Assembly (NCBI GenBank): GCA_014904985.1
Contig: MU129060.1
Coordinates: 91,108-155,107 of the forward strand
Origin: Hydnum rufescens UP504
Taxonomy: Eukaryota > Basidiomycota > Agaricomycetes > Cantharellales > Hydnaceae
Direction of reading: 5' to 3'
DNA length: 64,000 nucleotides
Shown here: positions 30,748-42,821 of the stretch, in pieces
Numbering within the stretch: the first letter of the stretch is position 1
Layout: each line of letters opens with the position of its first letter
Program-made: the position numbers and the translations under genes
Notes under the pieces: model-generated
What the model saw: only the letters and a program-made list of their open reading frames with translations
The model's database searches: none
Told to the model about the DNA's origin: nothing

Positions 30748-31240
30748 TGTTAGAATCCTGACACCATGCTGGGGGCAATGTAATATAGAGCCTCAATCCT
30801 TAAAGTATATACTTGTAGCATCTCATTTGTACCTTACATAATAGCAGGATTCTAAGTCCCAGTGGCGCCAGAATCAAAGGTATCTCTTTTGCCCAGACCT
30901 CGTAGCTCCTGCTCGAACTGTGAAATCAATGTAGCCATGCAGCAACTATGCAACCAAGTTGCATAATGAATCAACTGCATCAAGACCTGTGATCCATCAC
31001 CATAGGGCATGGGGCAGAGACAGATAAAGGGAGTCACGTATGAGCATGACTCAGTTAGGTAAGTACACTCCTCTAGTGTACCCACTAACCACCCTTTCCC
31101 CCATAGATAGTAGCTGAGCCCTTTGGCCAGCTACTACCATCCTCCCTTACCCATTCCCCCCCAAAGTGAAGCCAGTGCTTAGCTTTGTTCATGGCCCTCC
31201 TGCTCAAAGCCAGTGCTTAGAGCAGTTGGATTACTTTCCT
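30748..31240. other. LTR-like debris
   Basis: 30748-30855 begins TGTTAGAATCCTG and ends CAGGATTCTAA, an inverted 11-13 bp pair suggesting a ~108-bp LTR, followed by 'tggcgccag' at 30863. 31085-31240 contains worn text of the 21994 LTR family ('tggccagctactac'; 'agccagtgcttag' twice). No gene is visible. Confidence 0.35.
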
Positions 31241-31329
31241 CCTTCTGTTCACAGGTCCCTCAAACCCACCTCGTCTAATGATGACAAATACCACAGTCCC
31301 TCAAAGTCAAGGACCACATTATTACACAA

Positions 31330-33149
31330 AGTGCATTGTGCCACATCAAAAACATTCAGTGCACTGCCAGATAACAAACCAAGTTTCACTTGCTGTCTGC
31401 ATGTCATGACTCATCTTATCATCTATTTTCTTTGCATATTCCAGATCTGCCAGCTTGCCACCTCTGTTGCACCACAATATACAATATATTGCCAATGCTA
31501 ATGCCCCAATGCACCCAACCCAATTTTCGAAGAAGTTGCAAAGCTATGTCACAGGAATGTCGATGATCAATCACAGCAGCAAATAACCAGGCAAGAACAT
31601 ACCCATGGAAATGTCAGTGAGAGCCTTCATCACATCACGAAGGTTCAGGACAAGATCAATTGTAACTCCCTTTGCCTCGAAAATGATCCTGCAGTGCATC
31701 TTGTGCAAGTACATCAAGTCTGGGTGTGGAACATGGAGCCAGCTTGTCTCACGAAGGCCTTGTGAGCCAGAGGCAACTTTATGTTTCGAGTCTATCACTA
31801 GCCTCTTGCGCAATTCAAACACACCATCTTGAGCAGTGTTCAATCGGCGCATGAGATCCTGAGTACCATCCGGGACACCAGGCTCCATCAAGACATCTCT
31901 GCGACAGATGGTAGTAAGGAAATGCCTTTGCACAAGCTTCTTATCCTCCTCGTCTGCCTCTTCATACAATTGGGTGAGAATGGCACCTTCTGTCAGGCAA
32001 TCGTGGTCGATCCAGATGTCCTTTAGGACAACAGGGTTGCCCTTCTCCCTCCCACCTTCGTCGACTTCGATGGCTTCAAAAATACAAGTCCCTCGACCTC
32101 AAAGTGGCTCCGCACCAAGCGATGAGATGATCTTTCTGGTACAGAACCTCCTCGGTTTATTGTTGTCATGGGGGTGAACCGTTATGATGAATTGTGTCAG
32201 ATCTCCTGGTGGATGCATTGCAGTAGGATCGAAGCCAAGCCTGTTGGCGAATGCAAAGGCAGCAAACAACTCAACGAGGGCTTCCGGTTCCTAAATAAAG
32301 TTCAGGGCATGAAATTACTTGCAAATACAAGCATGCATACTGAAATGAAGTTGAACGGCTCACTGACGACGACCGAAGACCGACAACAGAACCATATCTG
32401 GGTCATGGCATTTTCGATTGTCATCCTGTATGTCACTCAGTGACACGGATCATCTCTCATGACACACTGCATACTCCATATACACTTCCGCACATCCTAG
32501 GGTGAATCATCAGTATCCCAGAGCATCCTCAGAATCCCAGAAGAATACTTGCATCATCTAATTCATCCATTCCATCCTCCCGCTTGTATTCACACAAGAG
32601 AGCAATGTCTGCCCATGATATAATCTTGTCATCAAACCTGTCCTTGAGCAACAGATAGCCATCGGGCCTGGTGGCATTGTACCTGGCAGCCAATGTCGGT
32701 GTGCTTGACGGATTCTGGTCAAGATTCACCGAGCAATCCTTTGTGGTTAGCTTCAAGTTTGAGTTAGCGATTATCACGTCAACAATATTATCGAAGATGT
32801 GAGTCATCGGTTTAAACACTGTGCTTTCCCCGCCAGACTGATCCTTGGGCTCTTCATTAAAGGCATTCCATCGACCTGAAGCAGAAAGGGCGCCATCAGG
32901 CATCAACTTGAGTGCATTCACGGTGGTATTGATATCAAAATCCAGTCAAGGTGGTGCTAAAAACTCCATAGAGGTCTGGAAAGTGACTTGGGGCACAGAG
33001 GAATGCAAGTCGCAGAGAACATCCAATGGAGCTTCCTCAAGGACGTCATTTTGGTAGGAGCGACTGGAATGGACCTTCTTTGCGTGAACAGGAGACTCGT
33101 GGACAACTGGGGCCTGCTGTCTTGGAGGTGACTGTGAATTCAGGGACAA
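31330..33149 (-). pseudogene. FunK1-type fungal protein kinase, decayed
   Basis: FunK1 kinases are a basidiomycete-expanded protein kinase family. Start ATG at 33149. An in-frame TGA lies at 32946-32948. Conserved N-terminal text includes RPDGYLLLKDRFDD and SWADIALLCEYKREDGMDEL (about 32665-32570). Then come degraded MRDDPC and TQIWFCCRSSVVVSEPFNF (around 32400). The lobe linker ends NLRDVMKALTDISM at about 31605. A 58-bp intron (31602-31544) joins to ALQLLRKLGWVHWGISIGNI, where the catalytic HRD is HWG, and to KLADLEYAK in another frame. With stops, frameshifts and no catalytic Asp it cannot be an active kinase. It ends in LTR debris. Confidence 0.7.
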
Positions 33150-33289
33150 ACCAAGCCTTGGAAGATGCCATAACCGTGAAATCGCCCTCCTAGCCTCCTC
33201 TTTCTTCTCACATTATGAACCCTGATACCCTTGGATTAGCTGATGATCTCGAATGTGCTTTTGTGGCTCATCCCATGCCAGATCCATCC

Positions 33290-33520
33290 CCAATGGTGGC
33301 AGCAGTTGCGGAAATGTAGGCCTGGCAGTTATATACATGCCGATCACCCCAGGAACGTAGACAGTGACCCCAACCCAGTCGATCTGCAGCTTGCCTCATA
33401 CGTGCTCAAATCCTTTACCTATGGACACTATATGACTTACGATCCAGGTTCAATTTTGCACCCTTTATATTTACAACCATGTAGGTATTGTAAAGTCTGC
33501 GTGAGAGTGAGCAAAGATGG
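33290..33520 (+). repeat. Dispersed LTR-like repeat, diverged copy
   Basis: Forward counterpart of the minus-strand segments at 38745-38930 and 43190-43400: 'gaccccaacccagtcgatct', then 'ccttta...tatttacaacc', then 'gtaggtatt'. The TATA-like 'ctttatatttacaac' suggests an LTR promoter. Confidence 0.45.
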
Positions 33521-34204
33521 AAGGCTTTGAACTTTTCTGGCATGCGCCAGCTGCCAAAATGTGGTTTACTAGGGTTGTGAAAGGCTGGTGATGTTCAACT
33601 TCAGATTTCTTTAAGGAGATATTGAATTTAGCGAGATGTTCGAGAGTCTCTGGGTCCGGTATATTGCTTCCAAATCAACATCATGCAGAGACTTGAATTT
33701 GAAAACACCCACAAGAAAATTTTTGAACACAATTATTGTTGGGTTTTTGGTATTGTTTTCGAGGAGAGGGTGCAATGGGTCTTTATGCCGACCATTGGGG
33801 GCATTTCCCGATACATTCTTACTGAACGGCATTGAGGAAGGTTGGTTGGATGGCGCGGTATTTGCAGGTAGCGGAGTGGATTGATTGAGATGATGGGTTG
33901 CGTGTTCGGCTGCATGTGGAGTGGCGTCGCCTATGGTTGTGTCTCTGGCATCATTTATTGGAACCTCGCTAGCGGTATCTGACTGATCGCCTAACCCGGA
34001 TACTGTACCAGTGTGAGGTCAGCACGCCTGCTACAATCAAGGAAATCGCACAAACTTGCCATGCGAAGTGCTAGTGGTTGGATCACAAAGAAACGGACGA
34101 TCATTGGGTAGACATATTAATTGATGGCCCTATACTCTGTCCTGCTGTATGCTTCTTGTTGCTTGCACCAGTGCAGCTTCTACTCACGCGGTCAGAGGCA
34201 GGAA
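33521..34204. other. No assigned gene
   Basis: CpG-containing sequence with short open stretches on both strands, none recognisable. It separates the LTR-like repeat from the minus-strand gene relic at 34205. Confidence 0.25.
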
Positions 34205-34913
34205 TCACTGGATAATCTTCTGCGCGAAGGACTTCCGGGATGTGGTCGAGTATCGCGCAGCTATCATTCTTTGCTGTGCATTTGCATGCCGCATTGATGA
34301 CATTGGATTCACTCGCTCTGTCCGCCGATGGCCATGGATAGGACAAGAAGCGGGCGGATAACAATAGGTCACGCGGGTTCCCTCCTCAGGATAGGTTCCA
34401 TGGCGAATATGAATCGAGAGAGTTTGGGTGACGGGAATTTTAAAGAATGCAGGCGACGCGCCGACCATGACAATGCCGGGTATGACCTAAGAAGTATAAG
34501 CTCTCAGAAAAAGGTCCACAAACTCGCGAAACGACTTGCCTTCTCCGCCAGAGGGAGCCCAGCTGCTCCCCGTCCCGCACTATTCTCGCCGAAGGCCGCA
34601 ACTGTCTCTGCTACAAGCTAAGCCTGCGCGTTGACGGCTCACTGAGCTCTAAACGGTTGTCCTCCTGGACAAGGAGAAGAATACCGTTCTGAGACCGATC
34701 GATGATACAGACGTCGGTCTGTGTGCCTGTTTTCGCCGCAAATAAGAAACGAAAGGTCCGCCCGCACGTGCTCTTGACGAACACAATCCAGAAGCTTGAA
34801 GAGCTCGCGACAAAGTCATCCGCAGGAGTTTCACCCTTTTCAGGGATCACGGCGAGATCGAGATAGGTGATCAACTCAGCGTGGGGGGTCCTGTTGCATG
34901 GCACCGGCGTCAA
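34205..34913 (-). pseudogene. Basidiomycete conserved hypothetical protein, broken
   Basis: Exon 1 (34913-34620) reads TPHAELITYLDLAVIPEKGE, ADDFVASSSSFWIVFVKSTC and TDVCIIDRSQNGILLLVQED. A helical stretch follows, AETVAAFGENSAGRGAAGL (about 34600), in another frame. A candidate GC-AG intron (GCAAGT … TTCTTAG, about 34531-34479) then leads to VIPGIVMVGASPAFFKIPVT and HIRHGTYPEEGTRVTYCYPP. This resembles a multi-copy protein of unknown function in mushrooms, known to me only as 'hypothetical'. A late frame change and a missing 3' end make it a relic. Confidence 0.5.
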
Positions 34914-35179
34914 TATTGCTTAGCGGCTCTTGATCAACCAATGGTTGTAGCAACTCCTGCGACGCGAAAAGTTGTTATAGTCTTTCCACGAGCTACAGCG
35001 AATGTAACCTCACCTACTGGCACGCCAAAGAATATGTCAGGGTCTACTTGATTGAGCCCAACATGGGTGAGTCTGGTTCGTTCAGTCACTGCCAGACACG
35101 ATAGTGTTTGCGGAGAAATCCGGATGCACGTCTATGTCGCAGCCATCCTTGACTCTAATTACCCAACCTGCAGTGTGCT

Positions 35180-37930
35180 GAATCATCCTCGACATTATGC
35201 AGGGGTTGTATCTGCAATGGTTAGTGTGCTTTGCGAACTGGCGAGGCACAATCCCCAGTATTAGCCTCCCCCCAATTATTCGATATTCTTGCCAAGTCTT
35301 CCAATAATTCGATGCTGATTGAAGTGATCAAGCTGATCTGTCCCTTATCATCCTATCTCCGGAATATTACAGCGTCTAATGCTTCTGCTTGCTTCATTAC
35401 CCCTCTCGTATTCTTATCTTAGCTAGGTGCTCTAGCCCTGTTCGAACCTACTGCAGAAACAAATAAGAATAACAGAGCTCATCTCAACAACACTGGTGGT
35501 GTCTCTGCTGTACGAATGTGTGCACACTTGCATTATCGGTGGTATGCGGGAAGGTCCAAGTGACCAATCTCTGGTAAAGACGTCCACCGATAAACTGGCC
35601 GCATTTTTGCGCGACCCAGATCAGAACTGTGAGTTATGTTCGGACCCCCTCACATAACGAAGCATATATTGATGGTGTAGCAATGGAAAATCAGTGAAAT
35701 ACATTTCGTTATTGGCGATGGCAAAAATCGTTCCTTTGCACCCCCATCTCGTTTCCGCTCATCAAGATGGGATCATCTCCAGCATTGAAGATCAAGACAA
35801 CAGCTTACGAATGCGCGTTCTTGATCTTGTTTCTTCCATGGTTCGTCGTGGATATGATCTATACAAACTGAATACTGACATTCACCGTCAGATGACTGAC
35901 TATAAGTTAGAGTGAATCGTCCAGAGACTACCCCGCACCGAGCCAAGACAGTGCGACATCCGCCTTCCCAAGTGCCGCCCAATCTCTCGCACGCACAGCA
36001 GCAGCAGCGGCAGCCGATGTCTCTGGCTATCTCGGTAACCCGTGCAGATGCTGCCTCACCCACACCCTCGATACTCACTTCCGCTTCCCGACTCGAAGTT
36101 TCCTGGTGCATCATCGCCATGTGTTCTCGCGACGCATATGAGAATGTTACTGATTTCGAGTGGTATCTCTGCGCTGGTTGACCTGGCTTACGTTTCTAAC
36201 GTGGGCTCTATTGGGCGCGATATCAATGACAAACTCGTCGATGTCGTGGTGAGAGTTAAGGGTGTGAGAGCATTCGCTACTAGGCTGATGCTCCGCTTAT
36301 TGAGCGATGAAATATTATTGGAAAATTGCCGCGATCCCACAAGTTACCCTGAAGTTCTGTGGGCTACTGCATGGAGCTGTGGGGAATATTGCTTGTACGT
36401 GTCGATCTCATTCAGATTGGCCCCTGGCCTGCCATTCTTTCTCCGAGTACACTCACATTGCCGTGACAGAGCTAGCGAACTCACAAGGGCTAGTCGCTCT
36501 TCTATTGCAGCCCAACGTTATGCTATTACGGGAGGTGACGATCGCAGTCTATTTACAGACTGCACTCAAAGTATTCAGGTACTGGGCGGCGGGAGTGTCC
36601 AAGCACTGGGATGAGGGTTTGCTCCCAGAGATAAAGACCAAGTCGACAAGATGATTTCCAATCTCGGTCCCTTCACCACTAGTTCACACATTGAGGTGCG
36701 AGAGCGTGTGAGCCTCTCCCCCTCCCGTGATCCTTGCATCGTCTGGCTGTATGCACTTTCTGAAACTCTCACGTACTACTGCTCAGGCCTTGAATATCTT
36801 TCAATTGCCCACATTTATGAGGGCTGACTTGTCCAAACATCAGGGAAAGTTATCACCAAGTTCGATCTCAAACTTAGAATCATCTGATTCCTCTCTTCCC
36901 CTTTCCAGAACATCGTGGGCCGAACCCAACTTCGCCAAAAGTCTATATCTAATTCGACCGCTACATGTTCGAGAACTGAATGGTATTACGCCTCAACCAC
37001 AGGCTAACGTTCGCGTTCCTGAGGGTCTCGGCCTTGAAATTTGAATCGTCCAACTTTCTCGCTCTAAAGTTGAAGACAGCGAGACCACCGCCACCAATAA
37101 TGAAGAAGATGTAGAGAACGCATTTCCTATAGCTAACCATCCAAAGAAGAAAGGAAAGGGCAAGGCAGAAGACAAGTCTGTGAAAGGGAAGGAGTGAAGG
37201 AACGAAGAAAAAAATGATCACTTGATGGCTGAGGGTACATCGAAGACCCCGGAGATGCCACGGCGAGAGAAAAAGCAACGTAGGACTTTTCTTGCGAACT
37301 GGCACTAATCAGCTGGGCAATTTTTTTGTTAGCGTAGGGCTGAACGCATTGCCCTGATGCGGGACGATCCTTATTATCTTGTGGATGATCCACCTCCCCC
37401 AACCCCTCAAGATGATGAGGTGGATTCGACCCCCATTGTTCGTCTAGACGACATGCCCTCGGGAGGTGGGCACTGCAGCCTTATTTAGTTCTGTGTGCTC
37501 CTTTCCCCATATGGAGAGCAGTTAACTAGTATGTTGCACTCCAGTGCGAATGCCTGCATTCGGCCCCGTGTCCATTCCGCCTCGGTCACCGTACACCCCC
37601 CTCCGCAGCGGGTCCTTAACCCCCGTTGTGGTCGATCGAGGTGGAGAGGTCCTGCAGGCACACATACTTCGATGTCAGCGACGCCCCCTGTGTCATTGCA
37701 ATCTCCGACAATGCAGTCTTCGAGCAGCAGTGCAAGCAGGTTTATTACGAACACGAGACCTCTGAGTAGAGGTTTCCCCCCGAACGATTTGGATGATGAT
37801 GATGGGGGGAAGAACGGGCAAGGTGTCAGCGCGCCTGAGCCGATCCAGGTAACCAAGGTCAAAAGGAAGGCACGGGCTCGATGTCTTCAGTTCAGGCAAA
37901 ATCCGTGGATTAACTCGTTTTATTTCCACT
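35180..37930 (+). pseudogene. AP-3 complex subunit delta (delta-adaptin), partial and decayed
   Basis: AP-3 delta is the large subunit of the AP-3 coat for Golgi-to-vacuole traffic. Colinear adaptin text appears in changing frames. It includes VLCELARHNPQ (35225), SSNNSMLIEVIKLICPLSSY (35300), YECVHTCIIGGM (about 35510), KYISLLAMAKIVPLHPHLVS (35694), MRVLDLVSSMVRRGYDLY, DFEWYL (36155), DLAYVSNVGSIGRDINDKLV (36178), RLMLRLLSDEILLENC, VLWATAW.CGEYC, VYLQTALKVFRYWA (36545), and the tail VRVPEGL. The hinge-like end is DDPYYLVDDPPPPTPQ and PIVRLDDMPSG (37366-37465), and perhaps EPIQVTKVKRK (37835). The first ~150 residues are missing, and several stops and frameshifts exclude one intact product. 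Some breaks could be introns. Confidence 0.75.
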
Positions 37931-38169
37931 TGTAAAAACTAGAAGGCCAGTTGAAGAGGTGTAGTTCCTTTAGACAGATGATACTGGACGTACTTCCTAG
38001 TTGCAGTTTCCGTTATTTCTGGATTGGACAATCCAAGATCCCCTGCATCCAAAGGCTTTTGGATTGACTTGGACTAATACTGCTACGGGTGTATTAAAAG
38101 TGAGGGAAAAAAAAAATGCAGAATACCAAAAATGCTAATCAAAGATAGCCCGCTAACACCTGGGAAAAG

Positions 38170-38388
38170 CTACTCCTCGACGTGTTCCACCGACTTAACA
38201 ATGTCACTCACGATTTCGTTGGTTTGACCTGGGATGACCATTTTGGTATCTGTGAGGGCTCGCTGCAAGTTGCTCAACGCAAGACGGACCTCCGGGGTTG
38301 ACACCCTAGGGAAGAACTGCAGCAGTGTGAGACGAGTCCTTGGATGAAAAAGGGAGCAAATAGACTCTACACAAAGGATCTGTTTCAA
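38170..38388 (-). CDS. C-terminal fragment of an unidentified gene
   Basis: Reads FPRVSTPEVRLALSNLQRAL then MVIPGQTNEIVSDIVKSVEH and stops at 38170. A candidate acceptor (CTGCTGCAG) precedes FFPRV at about 38319. The upstream part is cut off by the repeat starting at 38386. The text looks like a real folded-protein C-terminus but I do not recognise it. Confidence 0.35.
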   Translation of the reverse strand: MKQILCVESICSLFHPRTRLTLLQFFPRVSTPEVRLALSNLQRALTDTKMVIPGQTNEIVSDIVKSVEHVEE

Positions 38389-38991
38389 TGGCTTCGCGAC
38401 GGTTGAAGAACGAGTCCTGGTTTCACCGCGTTGACTCTAGTCATCTAGGGAGATTGGAGCGAGCCAAGGGTGTGCGATGGGCAAACCTTGAGCGTAACCT
38501 GGCGCAATGTTCTTGCGAAGTGTCCAGAAGACACTGCCCCAGGGACCGTCGGTATGATGATGAGAGCGATAAGGGTTCAGCGGATTATGGGGGTGAAGAA
38601 AGCAAGCCGGGGGTGTCACGGTGGCTGACGGATATCAGATTGCTAGATGACACCCAAGCCTCGTCAGTAAGGATTGTAATACTCGTCAGGAACAAAATTA
38701 CCGTGGGCCACCAAGTCGACTAGCGAGTCGACTAGTCCAAAGTTTATGATACCTACACGGTTGCAAATATAAAGGCCACAAAATTATCAGTTGTATAGCG
38801 TCCATAAGCAAAGGGTTCGAGCGCGTACAAGGCAAGCCGCAGATCGACTGGGTTGGGATCACTACCCGCGATGCATGAAGCACTATTGTATGTTCCTGGC
38901 GCCGAGAGATCATGCTGACATATAGAGTGGGGTACCGAGTAGGTGCTAATGGTTGACGTTGCAGAGCGCAAGTGGTCTTTCGGGGGCCCGG
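38386..38991. repeat. 606-bp dispersed repeat, copy A
   Basis: Near-identical to 42822-43428 over about 600 bp. Contains 'tgtcacggtggctgac' (38618), a short direct repeat GTCGACTAGCGAGTCGACTAG (given here as GTCGACTAG twice) near 38715, and a TATA-like segment on the minus strand. A 111-codon plus-strand ORF (38388-38720) is not conserved in copy B and is not called. Most likely a piece of an LTR. Confidence 0.6.
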
Positions 38992-38999
38992 AGATTTGC

Positions 39000-39075
39000 G
39001 CATCATCCGCATCCGCATCCGCATCGCTGCGGCAGCGATGCGGCCTGATGCGCGCATCACCGGAAACACTGGAAG
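39000..39075. repeat. CpG-rich GCATCC array with a perfect hairpin
   Basis: Tandem 'catccg' words lead into a perfect inverted repeat at 39019-39043 (arm CCGCATCGCTGC, one-base spacer). The block ends 'ggaaacactgg'. Its make-up (short-word array plus a CACTGG/AACACT-like end) recalls the hAT-like elements at 4841 and 17149, with a different word. Confidence 0.45.
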
Positions 39076-40095
39076 TGGTTTTGGTGGCCAGCCAGCACTC
39101 CCTCAGCTATGTATAATGTTCCATTAAGCTTCTTTGGCATGCTAGGTGATAACAATTTAAAGGTTTGGAAATGCCGTTTGGGTTCGTATGACTCAGCGCT
39201 TTACCCCGTCTCTTACTCAAAATACCACTCTAAACATTGGACAACACAAATAGAATTTCATGTCCCCGTGTCGCCCGGAAGTTTCTTAAGCTTACCTTGC
39301 TCCCCAGGAGTTTGAGTGTTATGTGCATCCACTTTCCGTGCCAGTGCACCAGATTTCTGGATTTGCTTAAGTCACGTTTGAACATCAGTTCTATCATCAC
39401 TGAGGTTTTGCTGGTTCCCCTAGCCCCTAGGGTATGGCTTCACATTTCCCTGATGGCTCTCAACCATCTGAGTATCTACACGCAGTGGTAGACTGTGTCC
39501 TCTAGTTGTGCCTGAATACCCGAGTATTTGCTCCTTCCGTGAGCCCATGCAGCTTCAGACCGCGATGCCGGGAATGATTGATTCATGCATGGGGACTCGT
39601 TTTGCCCAACCCACTATGCTGTCTTGCATCCACACTCATTTCCACAGTCTATTTCTATTTATCCAGCCCAATCCTGTTAGATGCCCTGATGGTAATTCCC
39701 ACCTCTCCCATCAGCCAGCTGTCCCGTCGCATGCACAGTTCATGGTTTCGAATTCGTCTCCTGCACTTGTGAATCCTCCCACTGGGCTGGCATCTTCATT
39801 GCTCTCAACTGATGCATGATAACTGTCGTGCCAATCCACGCACCTTCATTCATAGTTTATCTGGATGGAATGGTGGAACCGCCATACATTCTTTGACTAA
39901 TTGAAGAATTGGACAATGCAAGTACTCTTTGCGAACTCTTAAGCTGTGGTCCTTACAATTTCCCCTAGGATGTATGGAAGTGTCTATGGAGTACGCAACA
40001 CATCATGAGAGACAATCCATGCCAGCATGCAACATTTGGCCTAATGATTGAAAATACCATGATGAGGACTGCGGTTCTGTTGTCACTCTTCATTC
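39076..40095. other. No assigned gene
   Basis: Several short plus-strand open stretches (39109-39315, 39508-39819) lack recognisable domains. They may be exons of a gene that I cannot identify. Confidence 0.25.
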
Positions 40096-40329
40096 GTGTT
40101 CGCTGATAGGAGATTGCCTGGCTTCGACCCTACCACAACCGGTGTCCCAGGAGATCCGACGCAATTCACTACTGTTCGCTCCCATGACAATGAGAAACCT
40201 AGGAAGTTCTGTCTGGAAAGAGGATGTCTTTTGATCTTGATCTCTGACCTAGCAAGGCTACTATTTAGTGCGGACAGCTGGCACCGAGGGTTTTACTGTA
40301 TTTTCGGCTGCACAGAAAATCAACATTGA
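40096..40329 (+). pseudogene. FunK1-like kinase fragment
   Basis: MFADRRLPGFDPTTTGVPGD, then QFTTVRSHDNEKPRKFCLER. The FADR..LGFDPT pattern matches the segment between the N-lobe and the beta strands of FunK1 kinases and the minus-strand fragment at 49558-49352. Only about 45 residues are convincing. What follows to 41000 is unassigned. Confidence 0.35.
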
Positions 40330-41399
40330 ATGAGGAACCTAAATCAGCTCCCTATCCGGTTCCCTTCTTTCAGTCATACTGGCTGTGTATCATGGTTCGT
40401 CCAGTATTTGAGATGGTTTAAATTTAATCTGTTATCCTGCTCTCAGACAACTCAGAATTGTCGATTCGATACTCGATCCTATAGTTGCCAAGAAGATGGA
40501 CCATTCCAACTTTTGCCACTAGCACTTTCCCAGCAGTATTAAGTACTGTGCTCGTGTTTTGACAGCACTGTTTTCTTGGTTGGAAGTACAATCGCATGGG
40601 AAGATCTGAAGCAGATTCAGCAAACAGCGCAACGTATCATCTTTACACGAGAATCCTCGCATCAAGGTGGTTCTTCACATCTCGCCTACAGATGGCGCAT
40701 TCGGGCTGAAGCCTGTAAAATGGTGTGGTATCGTAGCATCCAAGCAGGAAGCCTGCGTGTCCAATGTTCATGCATCGCGGATTCCGAGGAGAGAGAATGT
40801 CGCACAAGGAATGGGCTAATGTCTCCAAGGTCATTCAGATCAAATCGGTATGTTTTATGGATAACTTGACTGTTCTTCCATTGAAGATTCCGTCACAATA
40901 CAGCGTCAGCCTCTGGTCACATTCGATTCTCAGATTGCGCCCAGGACGATTTCTGGTGACTCTACAATCACACTCTAGTCTATCAAATACATGCTGCCCT
41001 TCTGCTGTGGCCCAGTGTCCGTATTGATTTGATGTACTAGAATTGTGCATCAAGGACTTGCGTCGTGCTGACCGTTGATAGCTTATGGTCTTCACCAGTG
41101 GTTGGGGATACGTTACTTCAGGAAATATTCTCCTGGTCGCATCGGCATCGGCAACCGGAATTTTGAAGGATCTTGGGACTCTTTGGTGGCTCACCCACGC
41201 GCGGATTTCCAACAGTGCGTATCGCCTCAAGCCTACCCAGGCCAGGGTTATTCTTGTGTTTTGGTGTCTTTAGGATCATTTCACTCAGCCAGTGTCAAAT
41301 TAGGCTGGCTATGGGCTAATGCCCTGCAGTTCACCGCAAGCATATCTGCAGGGGTCTTAGCCATAAGTAAGCCAGTATTCCTGCGTTGTAATGCGAGTT
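40330..41399. other. No assigned gene
   Basis: Open stretches exist on both strands (for example plus 40764-41027, minus 41230-40835), but none shows motifs I know. A paired repeat with the rest of the window was not seen. Confidence 0.25.
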
Positions 41400-41700
41400 G
41401 TTTGACCTTGACCTCCAGTGGCTGGTGTGCTATATATTGGTCAAACCTACATGATCTATCAGTCCTTCGTTCCCCCCGGCTCCCGAGAGAGCGAGTAGCC
41501 CTTCGTTCTTGGGTGTGCCCTATCCCGCACTGGTTTTCCCATTCGCAGACGTTGCCACACCATCAGACTATCACATTCCCTACAACGACGTCGAACTCAC
41601 AACCGCGGACGGCAGCGGACTGCATCAAAGTCAAAGCCTATCCCATGAAGCAGCAGAGAGAACTTGGTAGAAATAGCCCCTCACCCCCGAGTGATCTCAA
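41400..41700 (+). pseudogene. Possible BEM46-type alpha/beta-hydrolase N-terminus
   Basis: In one frame: SPSFPPAPERA, then PALVFPFADVATPSDYHIPY and NDVELTTADG. A frame change is followed by IKVKAYPMKQQRELG. This matches the usual opening of membrane-anchored BEM46/ABHD13-like hydrolases (IYPS-x-FPPGS … Y-x-IPYEDV-x-L-x-T-x-DG-x-x-L-x-x-Y). The catalytic region is absent. The identification is tentative. Confidence 0.35.
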
Positions 41701-41759
41701 AGTCGCAGCAAACGAGAAACAGACCAGACAAGGTGGAAAGAATTACTGGGGATGTTGAA

Positions 41760-42821
41760 ACGGCCAAGGCCAGAAACAGCTAGTGACATAGGAGTCGCCA
41801 CTCGAAAGAGAAGGTAGTCGTTACAAGGGGTAGTTATGAGGGTGATTAGTCTAGTATAAGCACCATGGTGCATGTACATACATGTTATACTTCACATGCC
41901 CAACAACCACGACCTACTACAAGTACATCTGTCCCTTGATCCCCCCAGCGGTTCTGAGGTGCACAAATAATTCAGGGTCACGACGCACACATCACGTCAA
42001 CCTTGATCTTCTTCGACAAGATCTAATGGATCATTATCCGAAGGTCAAGGTGACGCTGCCCTTGTTCGTGAATGAAGAGGCTTGGGCCGAGGATGAGAGA
42101 GGAAGAGAATGACTCGCTAGAGTCGCAATGGGTGAGGAATACCGGAACATCGTATAAAATCCCCAAGCCTGATCGGCCGGGCCTGCAATGCTCATCAGAA
42201 AATGAACCGACGATCAAGTACACATGTTTATATTTCACAGCACCTACTTGGCCGTAATACAAAGGCGAAGCATGGAGCCTAGTACCATTCGGCGAATGAG
42301 ATGACTGTGATGGCGTCCATGGGCGAAAGATTCGAGGTTTGACTGACTTGGGATCACTAACCGTCATGCGAAGCCGTGCGTGCGTGCCGTTGCTCGCCAA
42401 CTGATCACGTCGACGTTTGGGGCCGGGGCTAAGTTTGACGTTACAGGAGGTCACGGTTAGGAGTGGAAAGACATGTCGGCGGTGAACATGACGTACTCAC
42501 CTTCCGGTTCGATCGCCATTTTCAACCCATCCGAATCCGCCAGCAACAACCACAAGATTATGGGATTTGGCGCAAGATATGGAACATAGGGATGTCCTGG
42601 ATTTGACGTTGGATATCATGGGGTTGATCGCACACTGGGATCTAACGAAACACGTCAGATCCATGAGGAACGAATAGTGACGAATCCGCACTATGGTCAC
42701 ACCAGGTAGATCGACAAGTATCCAGACCAACACCAAATAGTGGGGGGACGTGATATCCTAACCGCGTGCTTAGCTTAGGACATGCTACAGGTGTTCCCCA
42801 TTCTTCGTTCATTAGGGACTC
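41760..42821. other. No assigned gene
   Basis: A minus-strand start with MAIEPEG at 42527 and a possible donor (GTGAGTACG) is followed by stop-ridden text down to 42023. I do not recognise it. Confidence 0.25.

Noticed and set aside
30852..31085. Minus-strand DSGATG protease motif, or plus-strand TGGCGCCAG primer site
   Set aside because: Both readings use the same 13 bases; neither has the expected neighbours (Gag/integrase or a complete LTR), so neither is supported.
38388..38720. 111-codon ORF starting MASRRLKNESWF
   Set aside because: Its second copy at 42825 is frameshifted and the segment is a repeat; no domain is visible.
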